From NCBI RefSeq assembly GCF_024628805.1, contig NZ_CP102382.1, positions 248,001 through 312,000 of the forward strand: a stretch of DNA of 64,000 nucleotides, in the 5' to 3' direction. The DNA is from Paenimyroides aestuarii (lineage in GTDB: Bacteria > Bacteroidota > Bacteroidia > Flavobacteriales > Flavobacteriaceae). This document shows, piece after piece, positions 53,356 to 63,354 of the stretch. A model generated the notes under the pieces. It saw only the letters and a list, made by a program, of their open reading frames with translations, was not told the origin of the DNA and searched no databases. Each line of letters starts with the position of its first letter. The first letter of the stretch is position 1. A program made the position numbers and the translations under genes.

Positions 53356-53682
53356 TTAAAATCTAAAAATACCTACAGCATTTTGAGCCACACTATCCCC
53401 ATATGTTGAATCTAAACATTTATCGAAATTTTGATTCGCTCTTCTTGTGGCTTGATTATGTGTATAACCAATAGCTCTGTAGTAATCATAATCAACTGAC
53501 CACATATCTGCACAAGGTGTGTCTGACTCTACTTTTGCAGCAGCTTCATTTTTCTCTACTTTTTCAACACTAATGATTAAGTCTCCATTTGTAGTTATTT
53601 CACTTTTTTCGACTGTGTTAGCAGCAAAAGTACTACCTGCAAAAGCAACTATTGCCAATGCACTTAAAATTAATTTTTTCAT
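53356..53682 (-). CDS. Small secreted two-Cys peptide, cassette copy 2
   Basis: A 108-residue protein with leader KKLILSALAIVAFAGSTFA, differing from copy 1 in only a few positions, then a mature part rich in Glu, Lys and Asn (NTVEKSEITTNGDLIISVEK) and a C-terminal segment with two Cys (TPCADMWSVDY and QNFDKCLDSTYG) about 32 residues apart. The pattern Cys, then aromatic-rich helix, Gly-aromatic-Thr, Gln/Glu-Ala, Arg/Lys and Phe/Tyr-Asp-x-Cys is shared with copy 1. It is the first cassette gene after queG. Function unknown. Confidence 0.75.
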   Translation of the reverse strand: MKKLILSALAIVAFAGSTFAANTVEKSEITTNGDLIISVEKVEKNEAAAKVESDTPCADMWSVDYDYYRAIGYTHNQATRRANQNFDKCLDSTYGDSVAQNAVGIFRF

Positions 53683-53713
53683 GTTTTTTATATTTTATGT
53701 TAAACATGGTGCG

Positions 53714-53731
53714 ATAATAATAATAATAATA
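53714..53731. repeat. Triplet microsatellite (ATA)6 upstream of peptide gene 2
   Basis: Six ATA units stand at the same position as the 18-unit array in cassette 1, between conserved GGTGCG and the AT-rich segment containing a near palindrome (ATTTTTATGTTAAAATAGCA here; a perfect one in copy 1). Confidence 0.95.
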
Positions 53732-53786
53732 CCATGCAAATTTTTATGTTAAAATAGCATTTTTATGTTATTTTTTTAATAAATAT

Positions 53787-54728
53787 TCAATGATTCAAAA
53801 ACCCAATATTTCGCATCAACCCCGAAAATTTGGTACGCTTTACTGCCGATTTTTTAAAAATTTCGTTGAACAGTTCGTTGGTTAAATCATTCCATTGCTG
53901 TTTGTCGTAATCAATCAAGGTGGGTTTTGGTTTAAAAAGGGGTTCGGTGTGTGGTTTTGCAAAACGGTTCCACGGACAAACATCTTGGCAGACATCACAA
54001 CCATACATCCAATCATCTAACTTGCCGGAAAATTCATGGGGAATGGCATCTTTTAGTTCAATGGTTAAATACGAAATACATTTGCTGCCGTTTACCACAT
54101 AAGGCGATTCTATGGCTTGTGTAGGGCAGGCATCGATGCAAGCGGTACACGAACCGCAATGGTTGGTGGTGGCGGTATCGTACATCAAATCTAAATCAAT
54201 GATTAATTCGGCTACAAAAAAGAACGAGCCTTCGGTTTTTCTTATTAAATTGTTGTTTTTACCAACCCAGCCCAAACCGCTTTTTGCTGCCCAAGCTTTG
54301 TCGAGCACCGGAGCGGAATCTACAAAAACACGTCCATCAACGGCGCCTATTTCATCATTAATAAAATTCAGCAAATCTTTCAATTTGTCTTTGATTACAA
54401 AATGATAATCTTCGCCATAGGCATATTTGGAGATTTTGTAGGAATTGGGATTTTGTTGTTCGGCAGGAAAATAATTCAGCAACAACGAAACCACCGATTT
54501 TGCACCAGGAACCAACAATCGCGGATCTAATCGTTTATCGAAATGATTTTCCATATAGTTCATTTCGCCGTGCATATTGTTTTTTAACCAACTTTCTAAA
54601 CGCGGGGCTTCTTCTTCTAAAAAAGTGGCTTGTGAAATTCCACAATAAGAAAAGCCCAAATCGCGGGCTTTCTGTTTTATAAATTGTGTATATTTTTCTT
54701 TGTTAGTCATAGCTACCTCATTTTCCAC
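53787..54728 (-). CDS. queG: Epoxyqueuosine reductase
   Basis: A 313-residue cobalamin-dependent enzyme reducing epoxyqueuosine to queuosine in tRNA. The two 4Fe-4S motifs are [18 protein letters not shown] and [18 protein letters not shown], and [20 protein letters not shown] with WVGKNN is diagnostic. The C-terminal [11 protein letters not shown] is also family-typical. The start may be at 54728 or at the internal Met at 54710 ([10 protein letters not shown]). Its last 40 or so bases are duplicated twice further left, after each barrel gene, marking the origin of the tandem array. Confidence 0.95.
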   Translation of the reverse strand: MENEVAMTNKEKYTQFIKQKARDLGFSYCGISQATFLEEEAPRLESWLKNNMHGEMNYMENHFDKRLDPRLLVPGAKSVVSLLLNYFPAEQQNPNSYKISKYAYGEDYHFVIKDKLKDLLNFINDEIGAVDGRVFVDSAPVLDKAWAAKSGLGWVGKNNNLIRKTEGSFFFVAELIIDLDLMYDTATTNHCGSCTACIDACPTQAIESPYVVNGSKCISYLTIELKDAIPHEFSGKLDDWMYGCDVCQDVCPWNRFAKPHTEPLFKPKPTLIDYDKQQWNDLTNELFNEIFKKSAVKRTKFSGLMRNIGFLNH

Positions 54729-54979
54729 AGATGCACGGATACATAATTATTAGTTTTTTTACCGCATAGATTCTGTGATAACCGTTCCAAAAACTTTAGG
54801 TATGCATTGTTTTAAGTACTGCTTATAAAACCATGCGTGTTTATGTAACCTCAAAATCTATATTTCCTATGAATCTATGTGGTTAAATATTTTATTTGAT
54901 ATAATTTGTTTAACCATAAAAAGTTTAAATAACTCTATTTTTTATTGTGGTTTAAAAAACAGAAAAATAACTAAAAGAT

Positions 54980-56014
54980 TTATTCATGGTCATTAAACAA
55001 ACCGCCTTGCTTGCCCAGATTTTGTTTTCCCAAATGCTTGTAGGCCTTTTCGGTTACTTCACGTCCACGCGGCGTGCGGTAAATAAATCCTTCCTGAATA
55101 AGAAAAGGTTCATAGACTTCTTCAATTGTTTCGGCATTTTCTGAAACGGCTGTTGCCAATGTGGATAATCCCACGGGACCGCCTTTGAATTTATCAATAA
55201 TGGTAGATAAAATTTTGTTGTCCATTTCGTCTAATCCGTATTGATCCACATTCAACGCTTTTAAGGCAAAACGCGAAATTTCGATATCGATACGTCCGTT
55301 GCCTTTAATCTGAGCAAAATCACGAACTCTTCGTAGCAACGCATTGGCAATACGAGGTGTTCCTCGGCTTCTACCCGCAATTTCAATAGCCGCTTCTATA
55401 TCAATAGGAACTTTTAAAATAGTGGCGCTTCGTTCTACGATAGTGGAAAGCAATTCGATGTTGTAATATTGCAAACGACTTTGAATACCGAAACGTGCAC
55501 GCATTGGCGCTGTTAGCAACCCAGAACGTGTAGTTGCCCCAACCAATGTAAACGGATTCAGGTTGATTTGAACCGAACGTGCATTGGGACCCGATTCAAT
55601 CATGATATCAATCTTAAAATCTTCCATTGCCGAGTACAGATATTCTTCCACCACCGGACTTAAACGGTGAATTTCATCGATAAACAAAATATCGCGCTCT
55701 TCCAGATTGGTTAACAACCCGGCTAAATCTCCTGGCTTATCCAACACAGGCCCAGAAGTGATTTTTATACCGACATTTAATTCGTTTGCCAAAATATTAG
55801 ACAAGGTTGTTTTTCCCAAACCCGGAGGTCCATGGAACAAGGTGTGGTCTAAAGCTTCGCCACGCAAATTGGCTGCTTTTACAAACACTTTTAAATTTTC
55901 TAATACCTGATCTTGCCCTGCAAAATCGTCAAACGAGAGCGGACGTAGTTTTTTTTCTACATCGATTTCTTCGTTGGAATAATTTTCATTGCTTGGGTTT
56001 AAATGCTCGTTCAT
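54980..56014 (-). CDS. ruvB: Holliday junction branch migration helicase RuvB
   Basis: A 344-residue AAA+ motor. Walker [17 protein letters not shown], Walker [21 protein letters not shown], sensor [21 protein letters not shown] and the C-terminal winged-helix part ([20 protein letters not shown]) are all present. It drives branch migration with RuvA (41037-41618). Monocistronic here; the 250 bases between it and queG are AT-rich with no feature recognised. Confidence 0.97.
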   Translation of the reverse strand: MNEHLNPSNENYSNEEIDVEKKLRPLSFDDFAGQDQVLENLKVFVKAANLRGEALDHTLFHGPPGLGKTTLSNILANELNVGIKITSGPVLDKPGDLAGLLTNLEERDILFIDEIHRLSPVVEEYLYSAMEDFKIDIMIESGPNARSVQINLNPFTLVGATTRSGLLTAPMRARFGIQSRLQYYNIELLSTIVERSATILKVPIDIEAAIEIAGRSRGTPRIANALLRRVRDFAQIKGNGRIDIEISRFALKALNVDQYGLDEMDNKILSTIIDKFKGGPVGLSTLATAVSENAETIEEVYEPFLIQEGFIYRTPRGREVTEKAYKHLGKQNLGKQGGLFNDHE

Positions 56015-56295
56015 AAATGCAAAGATAGTATTTTTACATATATCTTATTTAAACTTTTCAAACCACATAGGTTGATAGTTAGCCATATTTTAGAAGTCTC
56101 ATATATTGATTATCTTTGGTACTACACATCATAGTTGATCGATGTTTTATCGACATAAAATCTATTTAAATACATTTTAAAAAAATCTAGGTGTTTATCT
56201 GGTTCTATTACTTTTTCAGTTTTACGAATATAAAAAAAAGCATTACAAATTAAGTCGTTGTATATTTAACGATTATTACAAATAAAATCACAAAA

Positions 56296-56922
56296 ATGAA
56301 CTGTACACTATGCGACACTTTTTTAATGGAGAAAGCCGATACCGACTATTATATCTGCACAAATTGCAATGCTTATTTAAAGTGTGACGATTTGTATTTT
56401 AATGAAGCTGAAGAGAAAAATCATTACGAACAACACAATAATGATGTGAACGATACAGGTTATCAAAATTTCACAGCTCCGGTTACTAACACCATTATTG
56501 AAAACTGTACAACCGAAATGCTTGGCTTGGATTATGGTTGTGGAAAAGGTCCGGTAATTAGTAAACAGCTTCTGGAGAAAGGATTTAAGGTTGATTTGTT
56601 TGATCCGTATTTTTATCCAGACACTTCGTACTTAAACAAGCATTATGATTACATTTTTAGTTGCGAGGTTTTTGAACATTTTTATCAGCCGTTTGAAGAA
56701 CTAAAAAAATTACACAGCATATTAAAACCAAAGGGATTGTTGATTGTGAAGACGCACCTATACAACCACCAAACCGATTTTAAAAATTGGTATTACCGTA
56801 AAGACCAAACGCATGTTTTTATATACACTTTTAAAACCTTTGAATACATTGCGGAACATTTCGGGTTTGATATTGTAACCTTAACAGAAAAATTGATTGT
56901 TTTAAGGAAGCGGATATTTTAG
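56296..56922 (+). CDS. Class I SAM-dependent methyltransferase with N-terminal zinc ribbon
   Basis: A 208-residue protein. Residues 1-30 hold two Cys pairs (NCTLCDTFLMEK and YICTNCNAY), a zinc-ribbon-like module. The methyltransferase core follows: motif I MLGLDYGCGKGPVISKQLLE, motif II VDLFDPYFYP, motif IV YDYIFSCEVFEHFYQPFEEL, and LKPKGLLIVKTHLY. Proteins with this architecture are common in Proteobacteria and Bacteroidota but the substrate is not known; nucleic acid or a small molecule are both possible. It is monocistronic with its own terminator. The 281 bases upstream, shared with divergent ruvB, show no other feature. Confidence 0.85.
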   Translation: MNCTLCDTFLMEKADTDYYICTNCNAYLKCDDLYFNEAEEKNHYEQHNNDVNDTGYQNFTAPVTNTIIENCTTEMLGLDYGCGKGPVISKQLLEKGFKVDLFDPYFYPDTSYLNKHYDYIFSCEVFEHFYQPFEELKKLHSILKPKGLLIVKTHLYNHQTDFKNWYYRKDQTHVFIYTFKTFEYIAEHFGFDIVTLTEKLIVLRKRIF

Positions 56923-56960
56923 GGATTGTTGGTTAGTGACACTTAAATTATTCGTTTATA

Positions 56961-56992
56961 AAAAAAGAGGAAGCTTTCGCTTCCTCTTTTTT
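56961..56992. terminator. Bidirectional terminator
   Basis: A 14-bp stem, AAAAAAGAGGAAGC with GCTTCCTCTTTTTT, loop TTTC. It serves the methyltransferase gene (plus) and the adhesin gene (minus), which converge here. Confidence 0.85.
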
Positions 56993-57010
56993 GTTGTTAT
57001 TTACAAGTGG

Positions 57011-60000
57011 TTATCGTTTCAACGAGAAGTGACCTGTAACTTCTTTTGTTAATCCTGTTTTTGGATCTACATACTCTGCTTTAAACCAGTAGTCGGTTGA
57101 TGGCATTGGTTTTCCGTTAAAGGTTCCGTCCCAGCCTTCGCTTGCTCCACTTAATTGTTTAATCAGTTTTCCAAAACGGTCAAAAATGTATATTTTGGCA
57201 TTTGGCTGATTCTTTAACGACCAAATGTTCCAAGTATCGTTGTAACCGTCGTTGTTTGGTGTAAAGTATTTTGGATAATCCATCACGTTGATTACTTTAC
57301 TTGCCTCACATGGTTGTCCTTGAATACGTACATAAACTGTGTGCTCACCCGGCGTGACATCTAAAAAGATATTCGAATCTTGCCATGGACCGTTGTCTAA
57401 TTTATACTCTAATTGTACGCCCGGACCTGCATAAGCCATTACTTCGATTGCGTTGGTATCACCAAAGCTATCTGTTAGCTTCACTTCGTCGATTGTTACG
57501 CTTGGCGCTTCATTTACTACTGCCGTGCGTGTAGTGCTACATCCGTTTGGACCGGTTACCACTACTCGGTAAGTACCACCGCGTTTAACATATAATCGGC
57601 CGCCGTCGTTTAACACGTCTGCTACAGTTGGCGTTAAAGGTTGCCCATCACGTGTCCAAACAAGGGTATAACCCGTATCTTCTTGGATTCCAGTTTCCAA
57701 GTAATGTCCACTAATCAGAGCAAATTGGTCGCGGTATTCGTAACACACTACTCCGTTTTCTAATGGTAAAACTTCTGGTGCGTCTTTTAATCGAACCGTA
57801 AAAGTTACACTTGCACTACATACTAAATTCGTATTGGTGTATTTTACTACTGCTCTTATTACTTCCCCATCGAAAACTTGTACGCTGTTTTTGTTTACAA
57901 TGGTGCCATCCCAACGCTCATACTGTACAAATACATCTGCTGCTGCTGGTTGGTTGCCAATAATCTCTGCGTCTAATCCGCTTAAATCTACTATCGATAC
58001 TCCATCGTTTTCAAAATCGGTTTCACAGAATTCTGTATCACTCGCTGCAAAGGCATATACTGCTTGCTCAATTTGGATAAAGAAGGTAGATATATTAAAA
58101 CATCCTGTTTCACTGTTTTCTACACGAACCCAGATTTGCTGACGATCTAAGGTAGTGTTTTCATAGGTATATGGCAATGGGTTTACATTGTCTTCTGCAT
58201 TTTCCTCGGTAGCAAAATATCTTACGATATGCGTTGCTGGATCTTGCGTACCCAAGGCTTGCGCATCTTTATCGCGTAGGTTGAACTTTGTGCTACGCGT
58301 TGGGTTATCCATACATGCTGCCAAAGTTGTCATTGGTCCTACTGTTGGCCATGGGTGTACCACCAAATCTAAAACAACAACCACATAACAACGTTGGTTT
58401 GTATCTGTGAAACTATTTTCTACACGTACATAAACTTGTGATGTACCAGTAAAGAAATTACTTGGTGTACCTATTAAGCTTAAAGGATCTTGTGTATGAG
58501 CTCCTATCTCTGAAGCATAATAGGTATAAATATAATTATTATTAAAATTACTGATACTTGCTTCTGCATCTCTTAAATCAAAGGTTGCCATACCTGAATT
58601 AAACGTATCTTCACATAATTCCAATGGTGTTGGTGTATAGTTCGGTTCAGGTACTGGTAACACGCGTAATGTTAAGGTAGTTACACTTCTACAACCGTAT
58701 TGGTTCTCCACGCCGATATAAATGGTTTGTGGGTTTACCGTATTATAGAACTTGCTTGGATTTGCGATTTTGTTGAAATCGTTCTCTGCCGCTTGCTGGG
58801 TTAGGTAATAATTGATTACTGTTCCAAATGGTGGCTGACCGCCAAACAATTCATATTCGCGGATGGTTAAATCAAACTCGCGCAATCCATCGTTTATTTG
58901 ATCGGTATCACATAATACGATTGGCAATGGCTGCTGTAACACAAATGGTGCAACTACCTCTATTTGGAAACTCATCACACGTGCACAACCACCCGGTTTT
59001 GATGTATCTTCTATACGAACCCATATTGTTTGTGGGTTTACTGTATTTTGGAACTGTGTAGGGTTTACAATCCAATTCGTATTACTATTAGCCAATGCTT
59101 GGGTAGTAAAGTAACGGATTTGGTAGGTTCCTTGAGCTGTTTGTGCCGCTAATAATGCCGCATTTTGCTCGGTTAAATCAAATATGCTTAATTGATCTTG
59201 AGTGCTTCCTAACACGTCACATTCCACCAATTTTGGTAAACTCGCAGGTAATTTTGGTGGAACTACCAATTGGAAGGCAATTGGATATACAGAGAAACAA
59301 CCGGATACCGGATCGTTTACGCGGATCCAAATCGTTGAGTTTCCTGGCGTTAAATTGTTATAGGCTACCGGGTTCGATATATTATTTATATTGTTCATGG
59401 CATCAGACTCGGTTTCGAAAAACTGGAATCCGTAGTTTTGACCCGTAGCATCTATCAATGCTTTTCCGTATAAGTAAATGTTAATGGTACCAAAACCTGA
59501 ATCGCTACATATTATGTAAGGTGTACTTGGTACGGCAATAACAGGGTTGGCTTTTACTTCTAAATTCATAGTGCTTACTACAAAACATCCGGTACTTGCG
59601 TTAAATACGCGTACATAGATGGTTTGTACGTTGGCAGATACATTTTGGTATTGGTTTGCCAATGGGTTTAATCCCGTTTGGGCATCAATGTTGTTGTAAT
59701 GGAAACTTACATCTAAACCTTGTTGCGTACCGATGATTCCTGCTTTTAAGCTTGCTAAATCAAACACTTCAAAACCATCGCCATTGGTATCACATTTTGT
59801 AACCGTTGGTAACGGATTGGCTACAACCGGCATGGCTACCAATTCAATATTGATGCGGCTTACTACGAAACAGCCTGTGGTGTTATCGGTTACACGTACA
59901 TAAACTACTGTTGATACATTGGTTGAAAAATTGGTTGGGTTGCCTATTGCTCCCGTATTTGCCATTGCTGCGGCTGAACTTATATGGTAGCTTACTGTAT

Positions 60001-62389
60001 AGTTAGCAGCGTTTAAACCGGTTAACATTTCTGATTCTTTGCTGCGTAAGTTTACTGTTTCTACACCATCATTATTAATGTCACAAACCTGAAGACCTCG
60101 AATTGGGGTAATGGCAGGGGTTTTGTTTACGATTAACACCAAAGGAACCGTGTTATAACAGCTAGAGTTGGTAAACCCTACGCGCACATAAATCGTTTGT
60201 TGGTCTTTTACTTTATTGATGTAAGCGCCGGTATTGAAGATGGCATTGGCATTGGCATCTGCATCTCCTTGGGTTTCGTGGAAAGTAACTACCGAATTAG
60301 CCGGCATTGGGTTTCCTGCGATTAATACACGGGTTACATCTAAGTTAAACTCTCCAAATCCATCATTGTTTAAATCACAATATGTTAATGGTGCAATGCT
60401 GTTAGCTACTGGAGTGTTGATGATTTGTAACTGCAAAGGAACTACCGTGAAACAGTCGCCATCTAAATTGCGTACACGCACATAAATGGTTCCCGCTGCT
60501 CCGGTGTAATTTACAGGTAACATTAAAGCGGTGTTGCCTAATAATGCATCTTGCTGCGTGCTGTAAAACTCTAAAGACACACCTAGTGGACTAACAGGTA
60601 CGGTGCTATAAGCTAAATTTAAATCGAAATTTGCTAAACCTGTATTTCCGTTTTCACATGCTGTGATTGGTAAAACTGTGGTTTGGATTAACGGTAATAA
60701 GTTTCTATATAAATAGAAAGAAGTTACTCCAAATGACAATGAGTTGTTACTATCGGTTACGCGAACCCATATACGTTCACCATTTGTTCCGTTATAGGTT
60801 GCTAAACTTCCCGATGGTATCGCATTGATGCCTGTATCTGCATCGGGTTTGCTTAAATGGTAAGTTACTATATATCCTGCTGCATTGTTGTAAACAACTG
60901 GGGTTTGAACGGTTAAATCAAATGTCTGTACACTTTCACCTTCACATATCGATAAGTCCGGTAAAGGATTTAACGTTAAACTACAATTTAGTAAACTGAT
61001 TGTAAATGAGGTTACATAAGGACATGGATTGTTTAACTCGTAGGCACGAACCCATATCGTTAATGAACCGACAGTACTATTTGGTAAATTATAAAAATTA
61101 GAAATTGCATTGGTATCATTCTCCGCATCTTGTTGCGTTAAATAATAACTGAATAATATATCTGGATTGCTCGTTACTCCCGTCAAAGCATCGTCTAAAT
61201 TAAATCGGGTCGAAGAACCTGAACTCGGACACAATGATATATTCTGGGGCGCGGAAATCGTTACATAATCAAAAAATTCTATTCGAACGGGTGGTGCTTC
61301 TAACACACAGCCTGTTACGTTAGGTATAAAACCTTTAACACTGTATTCTCCCGTTTCTGTAACTACTAAATTAGGACCGGTTTGACCTGGAATTTGCACA
61401 CCATCTTTAAACCACTCAAAAGTAAATAAGTTAGGGTCTAAACCAGACTGTAACGTATAGCTATCGCCCACACATAAACCTTCGCCATTTTCAATTAAAA
61501 CAGGGTTACCTAAATCTAAATCACCAATATCAAAACTTCCTGCTTTGAAAAATGCAGCACTACTATGTCTGTTGTTTGGACAGAAATCTATTACCGCTAA
61601 TTTAATTGTGTACTTTCTACCAACAATAACATTTGCCGTTAAAGATGTCATTGGAACTGTATGACCTATATAATTTATAGGTGCAGACAAAGCTGGTGTA
61701 GTGCTTGGGGCTGCATAAACATTTCCCATATACAAAGGGTTAACATTGGCGCAAGTTCCTCCTGACTTTGTTACATCACGTACTGTATTAATTGAAATTG
61801 GGTCTGTGGTATTTGGAACTAGCGCTAAGTTTTGTCCTACTCCTGTGGTCGTATCAATTAACCATGCTGCAAACATAGCTCCATTTTCACACCACTCTCC
61901 ACATTGAGAATGATAACTATTTGATGCAAATAAGTATTCAAAAGTAACTGAACTTTGGACTGGTATAAAATCAAATTCAAGTTGAGTGGATCGATAGGTA
62001 GGCTGCGACCCTCCCCCTGCATTATTAATAGCATCATTTAAAGTTTGATCTCCAGCCCAACGTTCACCATTCACACCACTTGTTTGCCTGAGTGATGGCC
62101 CAGGAATTTCAGCAGGTGAATCAGTACACAAAACGACACCATCCTCAAAAGGAAAAGTTGAACCGTTTTGGTTAAAATACGCCAAATTGTAATACTGTTG
62201 AGCTTGTGGCGATCCATCTCCATTTTGATACCTTACATTAGACACCAAATCACATTGAGATCGCACTAAAACATCCTTCACAAGCTCGTCGGGCGTATAA
62301 GTAGCGTCCACAGCCACATAATTGTACTGCTGGCTAAATCCTAAAAAGCTGGTTACTAAAAACAGTATTAATAAATATTTGTTTCTCAT
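57011..62389 (-). CDS. Large repeat adhesin with T9SS type B sorting domain
   Basis: A 1792-residue surface protein. Signal peptide KYLLILFLVTSFLGFSQQ. Residues about 60-290 are a choice-of-anchor L domain (FEYLFASNSYHSQCGEWCEN, FFKAGSFDIGDLDLGN). About twelve repeats of roughly 90-110 residues follow, each opening with a Cys-Asp/Asn-rich motif (TKCDTNGDGFEVFDLASLKA, VCDINNDGVETVNLRSKESE) and closing with QTIYVRV-type strands and a Cys (NASTGCFVVSTMNLEV). The last 85 residues are the gliding motility-associated type B sorting domain (YFTPNNDGYNDTWNIWSLKN to TGHFSLKR). Export via SprA and surface attachment are expected. No SprF partner is adjacent. Confidence 0.92.
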   Translation of the reverse strand: MRNKYLLILFLVTSFLGFSQQYNYVAVDATYTPDELVKDVLVRSQCDLVSNVRYQNGDGSPQAQQYYNLAYFNQNGSTFPFEDGVVLCTDSPAEIPGPSLRQTSGVNGERWAGDQTLNDAINNAGGGSQPTYRSTQLEFDFIPVQSSVTFEYLFASNSYHSQCGEWCENGAMFAAWLIDTTTGVGQNLALVPNTTDPISINTVRDVTKSGGTCANVNPLYMGNVYAAPSTTPALSAPINYIGHTVPMTSLTANVIVGRKYTIKLAVIDFCPNNRHSSAAFFKAGSFDIGDLDLGNPVLIENGEGLCVGDSYTLQSGLDPNLFTFEWFKDGVQIPGQTGPNLVVTETGEYSVKGFIPNVTGCVLEAPPVRIEFFDYVTISAPQNISLCPSSGSSTRFNLDDALTGVTSNPDILFSYYLTQQDAENDTNAISNFYNLPNSTVGSLTIWVRAYELNNPCPYVTSFTISLLNCSLTLNPLPDLSICEGESVQTFDLTVQTPVVYNNAAGYIVTYHLSKPDADTGINAIPSGSLATYNGTNGERIWVRVTDSNNSLSFGVTSFYLYRNLLPLIQTTVLPITACENGNTGLANFDLNLAYSTVPVSPLGVSLEFYSTQQDALLGNTALMLPVNYTGAAGTIYVRVRNLDGDCFTVVPLQLQIINTPVANSIAPLTYCDLNNDGFGEFNLDVTRVLIAGNPMPANSVVTFHETQGDADANANAIFNTGAYINKVKDQQTIYVRVGFTNSSCYNTVPLVLIVNKTPAITPIRGLQVCDINNDGVETVNLRSKESEMLTGLNAANYTVSYHISSAAAMANTGAIGNPTNFSTNVSTVVYVRVTDNTTGCFVVSRINIELVAMPVVANPLPTVTKCDTNGDGFEVFDLASLKAGIIGTQQGLDVSFHYNNIDAQTGLNPLANQYQNVSANVQTIYVRVFNASTGCFVVSTMNLEVKANPVIAVPSTPYIICSDSGFGTINIYLYGKALIDATGQNYGFQFFETESDAMNNINNISNPVAYNNLTPGNSTIWIRVNDPVSGCFSVYPIAFQLVVPPKLPASLPKLVECDVLGSTQDQLSIFDLTEQNAALLAAQTAQGTYQIRYFTTQALANSNTNWIVNPTQFQNTVNPQTIWVRIEDTSKPGGCARVMSFQIEVVAPFVLQQPLPIVLCDTDQINDGLREFDLTIREYELFGGQPPFGTVINYYLTQQAAENDFNKIANPSKFYNTVNPQTIYIGVENQYGCRSVTTLTLRVLPVPEPNYTPTPLELCEDTFNSGMATFDLRDAEASISNFNNNYIYTYYASEIGAHTQDPLSLIGTPSNFFTGTSQVYVRVENSFTDTNQRCYVVVVLDLVVHPWPTVGPMTTLAACMDNPTRSTKFNLRDKDAQALGTQDPATHIVRYFATEENAEDNVNPLPYTYENTTLDRQQIWVRVENSETGCFNISTFFIQIEQAVYAFAASDTEFCETDFENDGVSIVDLSGLDAEIIGNQPAAADVFVQYERWDGTIVNKNSVQVFDGEVIRAVVKYTNTNLVCSASVTFTVRLKDAPEVLPLENGVVCYEYRDQFALISGHYLETGIQEDTGYTLVWTRDGQPLTPTVADVLNDGGRLYVKRGGTYRVVVTGPNGCSTTRTAVVNEAPSVTIDEVKLTDSFGDTNAIEVMAYAGPGVQLEYKLDNGPWQDSNIFLDVTPGEHTVYVRIQGQPCEASKVINVMDYPKYFTPNNDGYNDTWNIWSLKNQPNAKIYIFDRFGKLIKQLSGASEGWDGTFNGKPMPSTDYWFKAEYVDPKTGLTKEVTGHFSLKR

Positions 62390-62597
62390 AGTTAGTTAAT
62401 ATAAAATTTATGAGTTAAATAAAACAAAAAAACACACTTTGTTTTTAAAAGCGAAATTTACATAAAATTAAGAAACTATTAAGGTTTTTTTTGAAAAAGT
62501 TTTAAACAAGGTAAAATTTAACAGTTTTAAGCTGCCGAAAAATCACATCGCACATATTATATTTCTTGACTACAATACTTTATTTAGCACATTTCAC

Positions 62598-62605
62598 TAT
62601 ATTTG
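62598..62605 (+). promoter_or_regulatory. Candidate folE promoter (minus-7 element)
   Basis: TATATTTG is a perfect match to the Bacteroidota minus-7 consensus TAnnTTTG, placing the transcript start around 62612 and giving a leader of about 32 bases to the ATG at 62644. A clear minus-33 TTG at the usual spacing is not seen. The element lies inside the longer open frame that starts at 62566, which argues for the later folE start. Confidence 0.5.
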
Positions 62606-62643
62606 CATTCTTAATATTTTATCTAATAAATACTATTAAAATT

Positions 62644-63315
62644 ATGTGTAAATCAGACGCATTACACGATGATATAGGCGAAAACCACATTGGAACTAGC
62701 GACTATACACCTTTGAGAGCCGACGCTTTTTCTATTTCGGACGATGAAAAAATTGAACGAATCAAGAAAGATGTAGAAAATATTTTAAATACTTTGGGTA
62801 TGGATTTGACCGACGATAGTTTGAAAGGTACTCCTAACCGTGTGGCTAAAATGTTTGTGAAGGAAATTTTTGGAGGATTGAATCCTGAAAAAAAACCTTC
62901 TTCATCTACTTTTGACAATAAATATAAGTATAATGAAATGTTGGTTGAAAAAAACATTGTGGTTTATTCAACCTGCGAGCATCATTTACTGCCAATCGTT
63001 GGGCGTGCGCATGTGGCATACATATCAAACGGAAAAGTGGTTGGTTTGTCTAAAATGAACCGCATTGTAGATTACTACGCAAAACGCCCACAGGTGCAAG
63101 AACGCTTAACCATTCAGATTGTTGAAGAATTAAAACGTGTGTTAGGAACCGACGATGTGGCTTGTGTGGTAGATGCCAAACATTTGTGTGTAAATTCCCG
63201 TGGTATTCGCGATATTGAAAGTTCAACTGTTACTGCAGAGTTCAGCGGTGCTTTTAAAAACGAAACAACCCGCAGAGAGTTTTTAGACTATATTAAATTA
63301 GATACGCAGTTTTAG
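62644..63315 (+). CDS. folE: GTP cyclohydrolase I
   Basis: A 223-residue enzyme making dihydroneopterin triphosphate from GTP, the first step of folate synthesis. Zinc ligands are in VVYSTCEHHLLPIVGRAHVA and VACVVDAKHLCVNSRGIRD, with GLSKMNRIVDYYAKRPQVQE also diagnostic. The start MCKSDALHDD at 62644 is chosen: the frame is open from 62566, but the extra 26 residues are a hydrophobic stretch atypical of the family and contain the promoter-like TATATTTG. It is followed 39 bases later by cysS. Confidence 0.94.
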   Translation: MCKSDALHDDIGENHIGTSDYTPLRADAFSISDDEKIERIKKDVENILNTLGMDLTDDSLKGTPNRVAKMFVKEIFGGLNPEKKPSSSTFDNKYKYNEMLVEKNIVVYSTCEHHLLPIVGRAHVAYISNGKVVGLSKMNRIVDYYAKRPQVQERLTIQIVEELKRVLGTDDVACVVDAKHLCVNSRGIRDIESSTVTAEFSGAFKNETTRREFLDYIKLDTQF

Positions 63316-63354
63316 TTTAACGCGAATTTGCTAATTCGCAATAGCGCAACAATT

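Noticed and set aside
54729..54979. RNA gene or riboswitch between queG and ruvB
   Set aside because: The 250 bases contain no stable conserved stem or known aptamer pattern such as preQ1 or cobalamin; only AT-rich sequence is seen.
57011..62389. Possible CRISPR-like or tandem DNA repeat array
   Set aside because: The periodicity is at protein level within one intact coding frame, unit length is about 300 bases and DNA identity is low; no short direct repeats with spacers are present anywhere in the window.
62566..62643. Hydrophobic N-terminal extension of FolE
   Set aside because: GTP cyclohydrolase I is cytosolic and the extension contains a TAnnTTTG promoter element; the ATG at 62644 is preferred.
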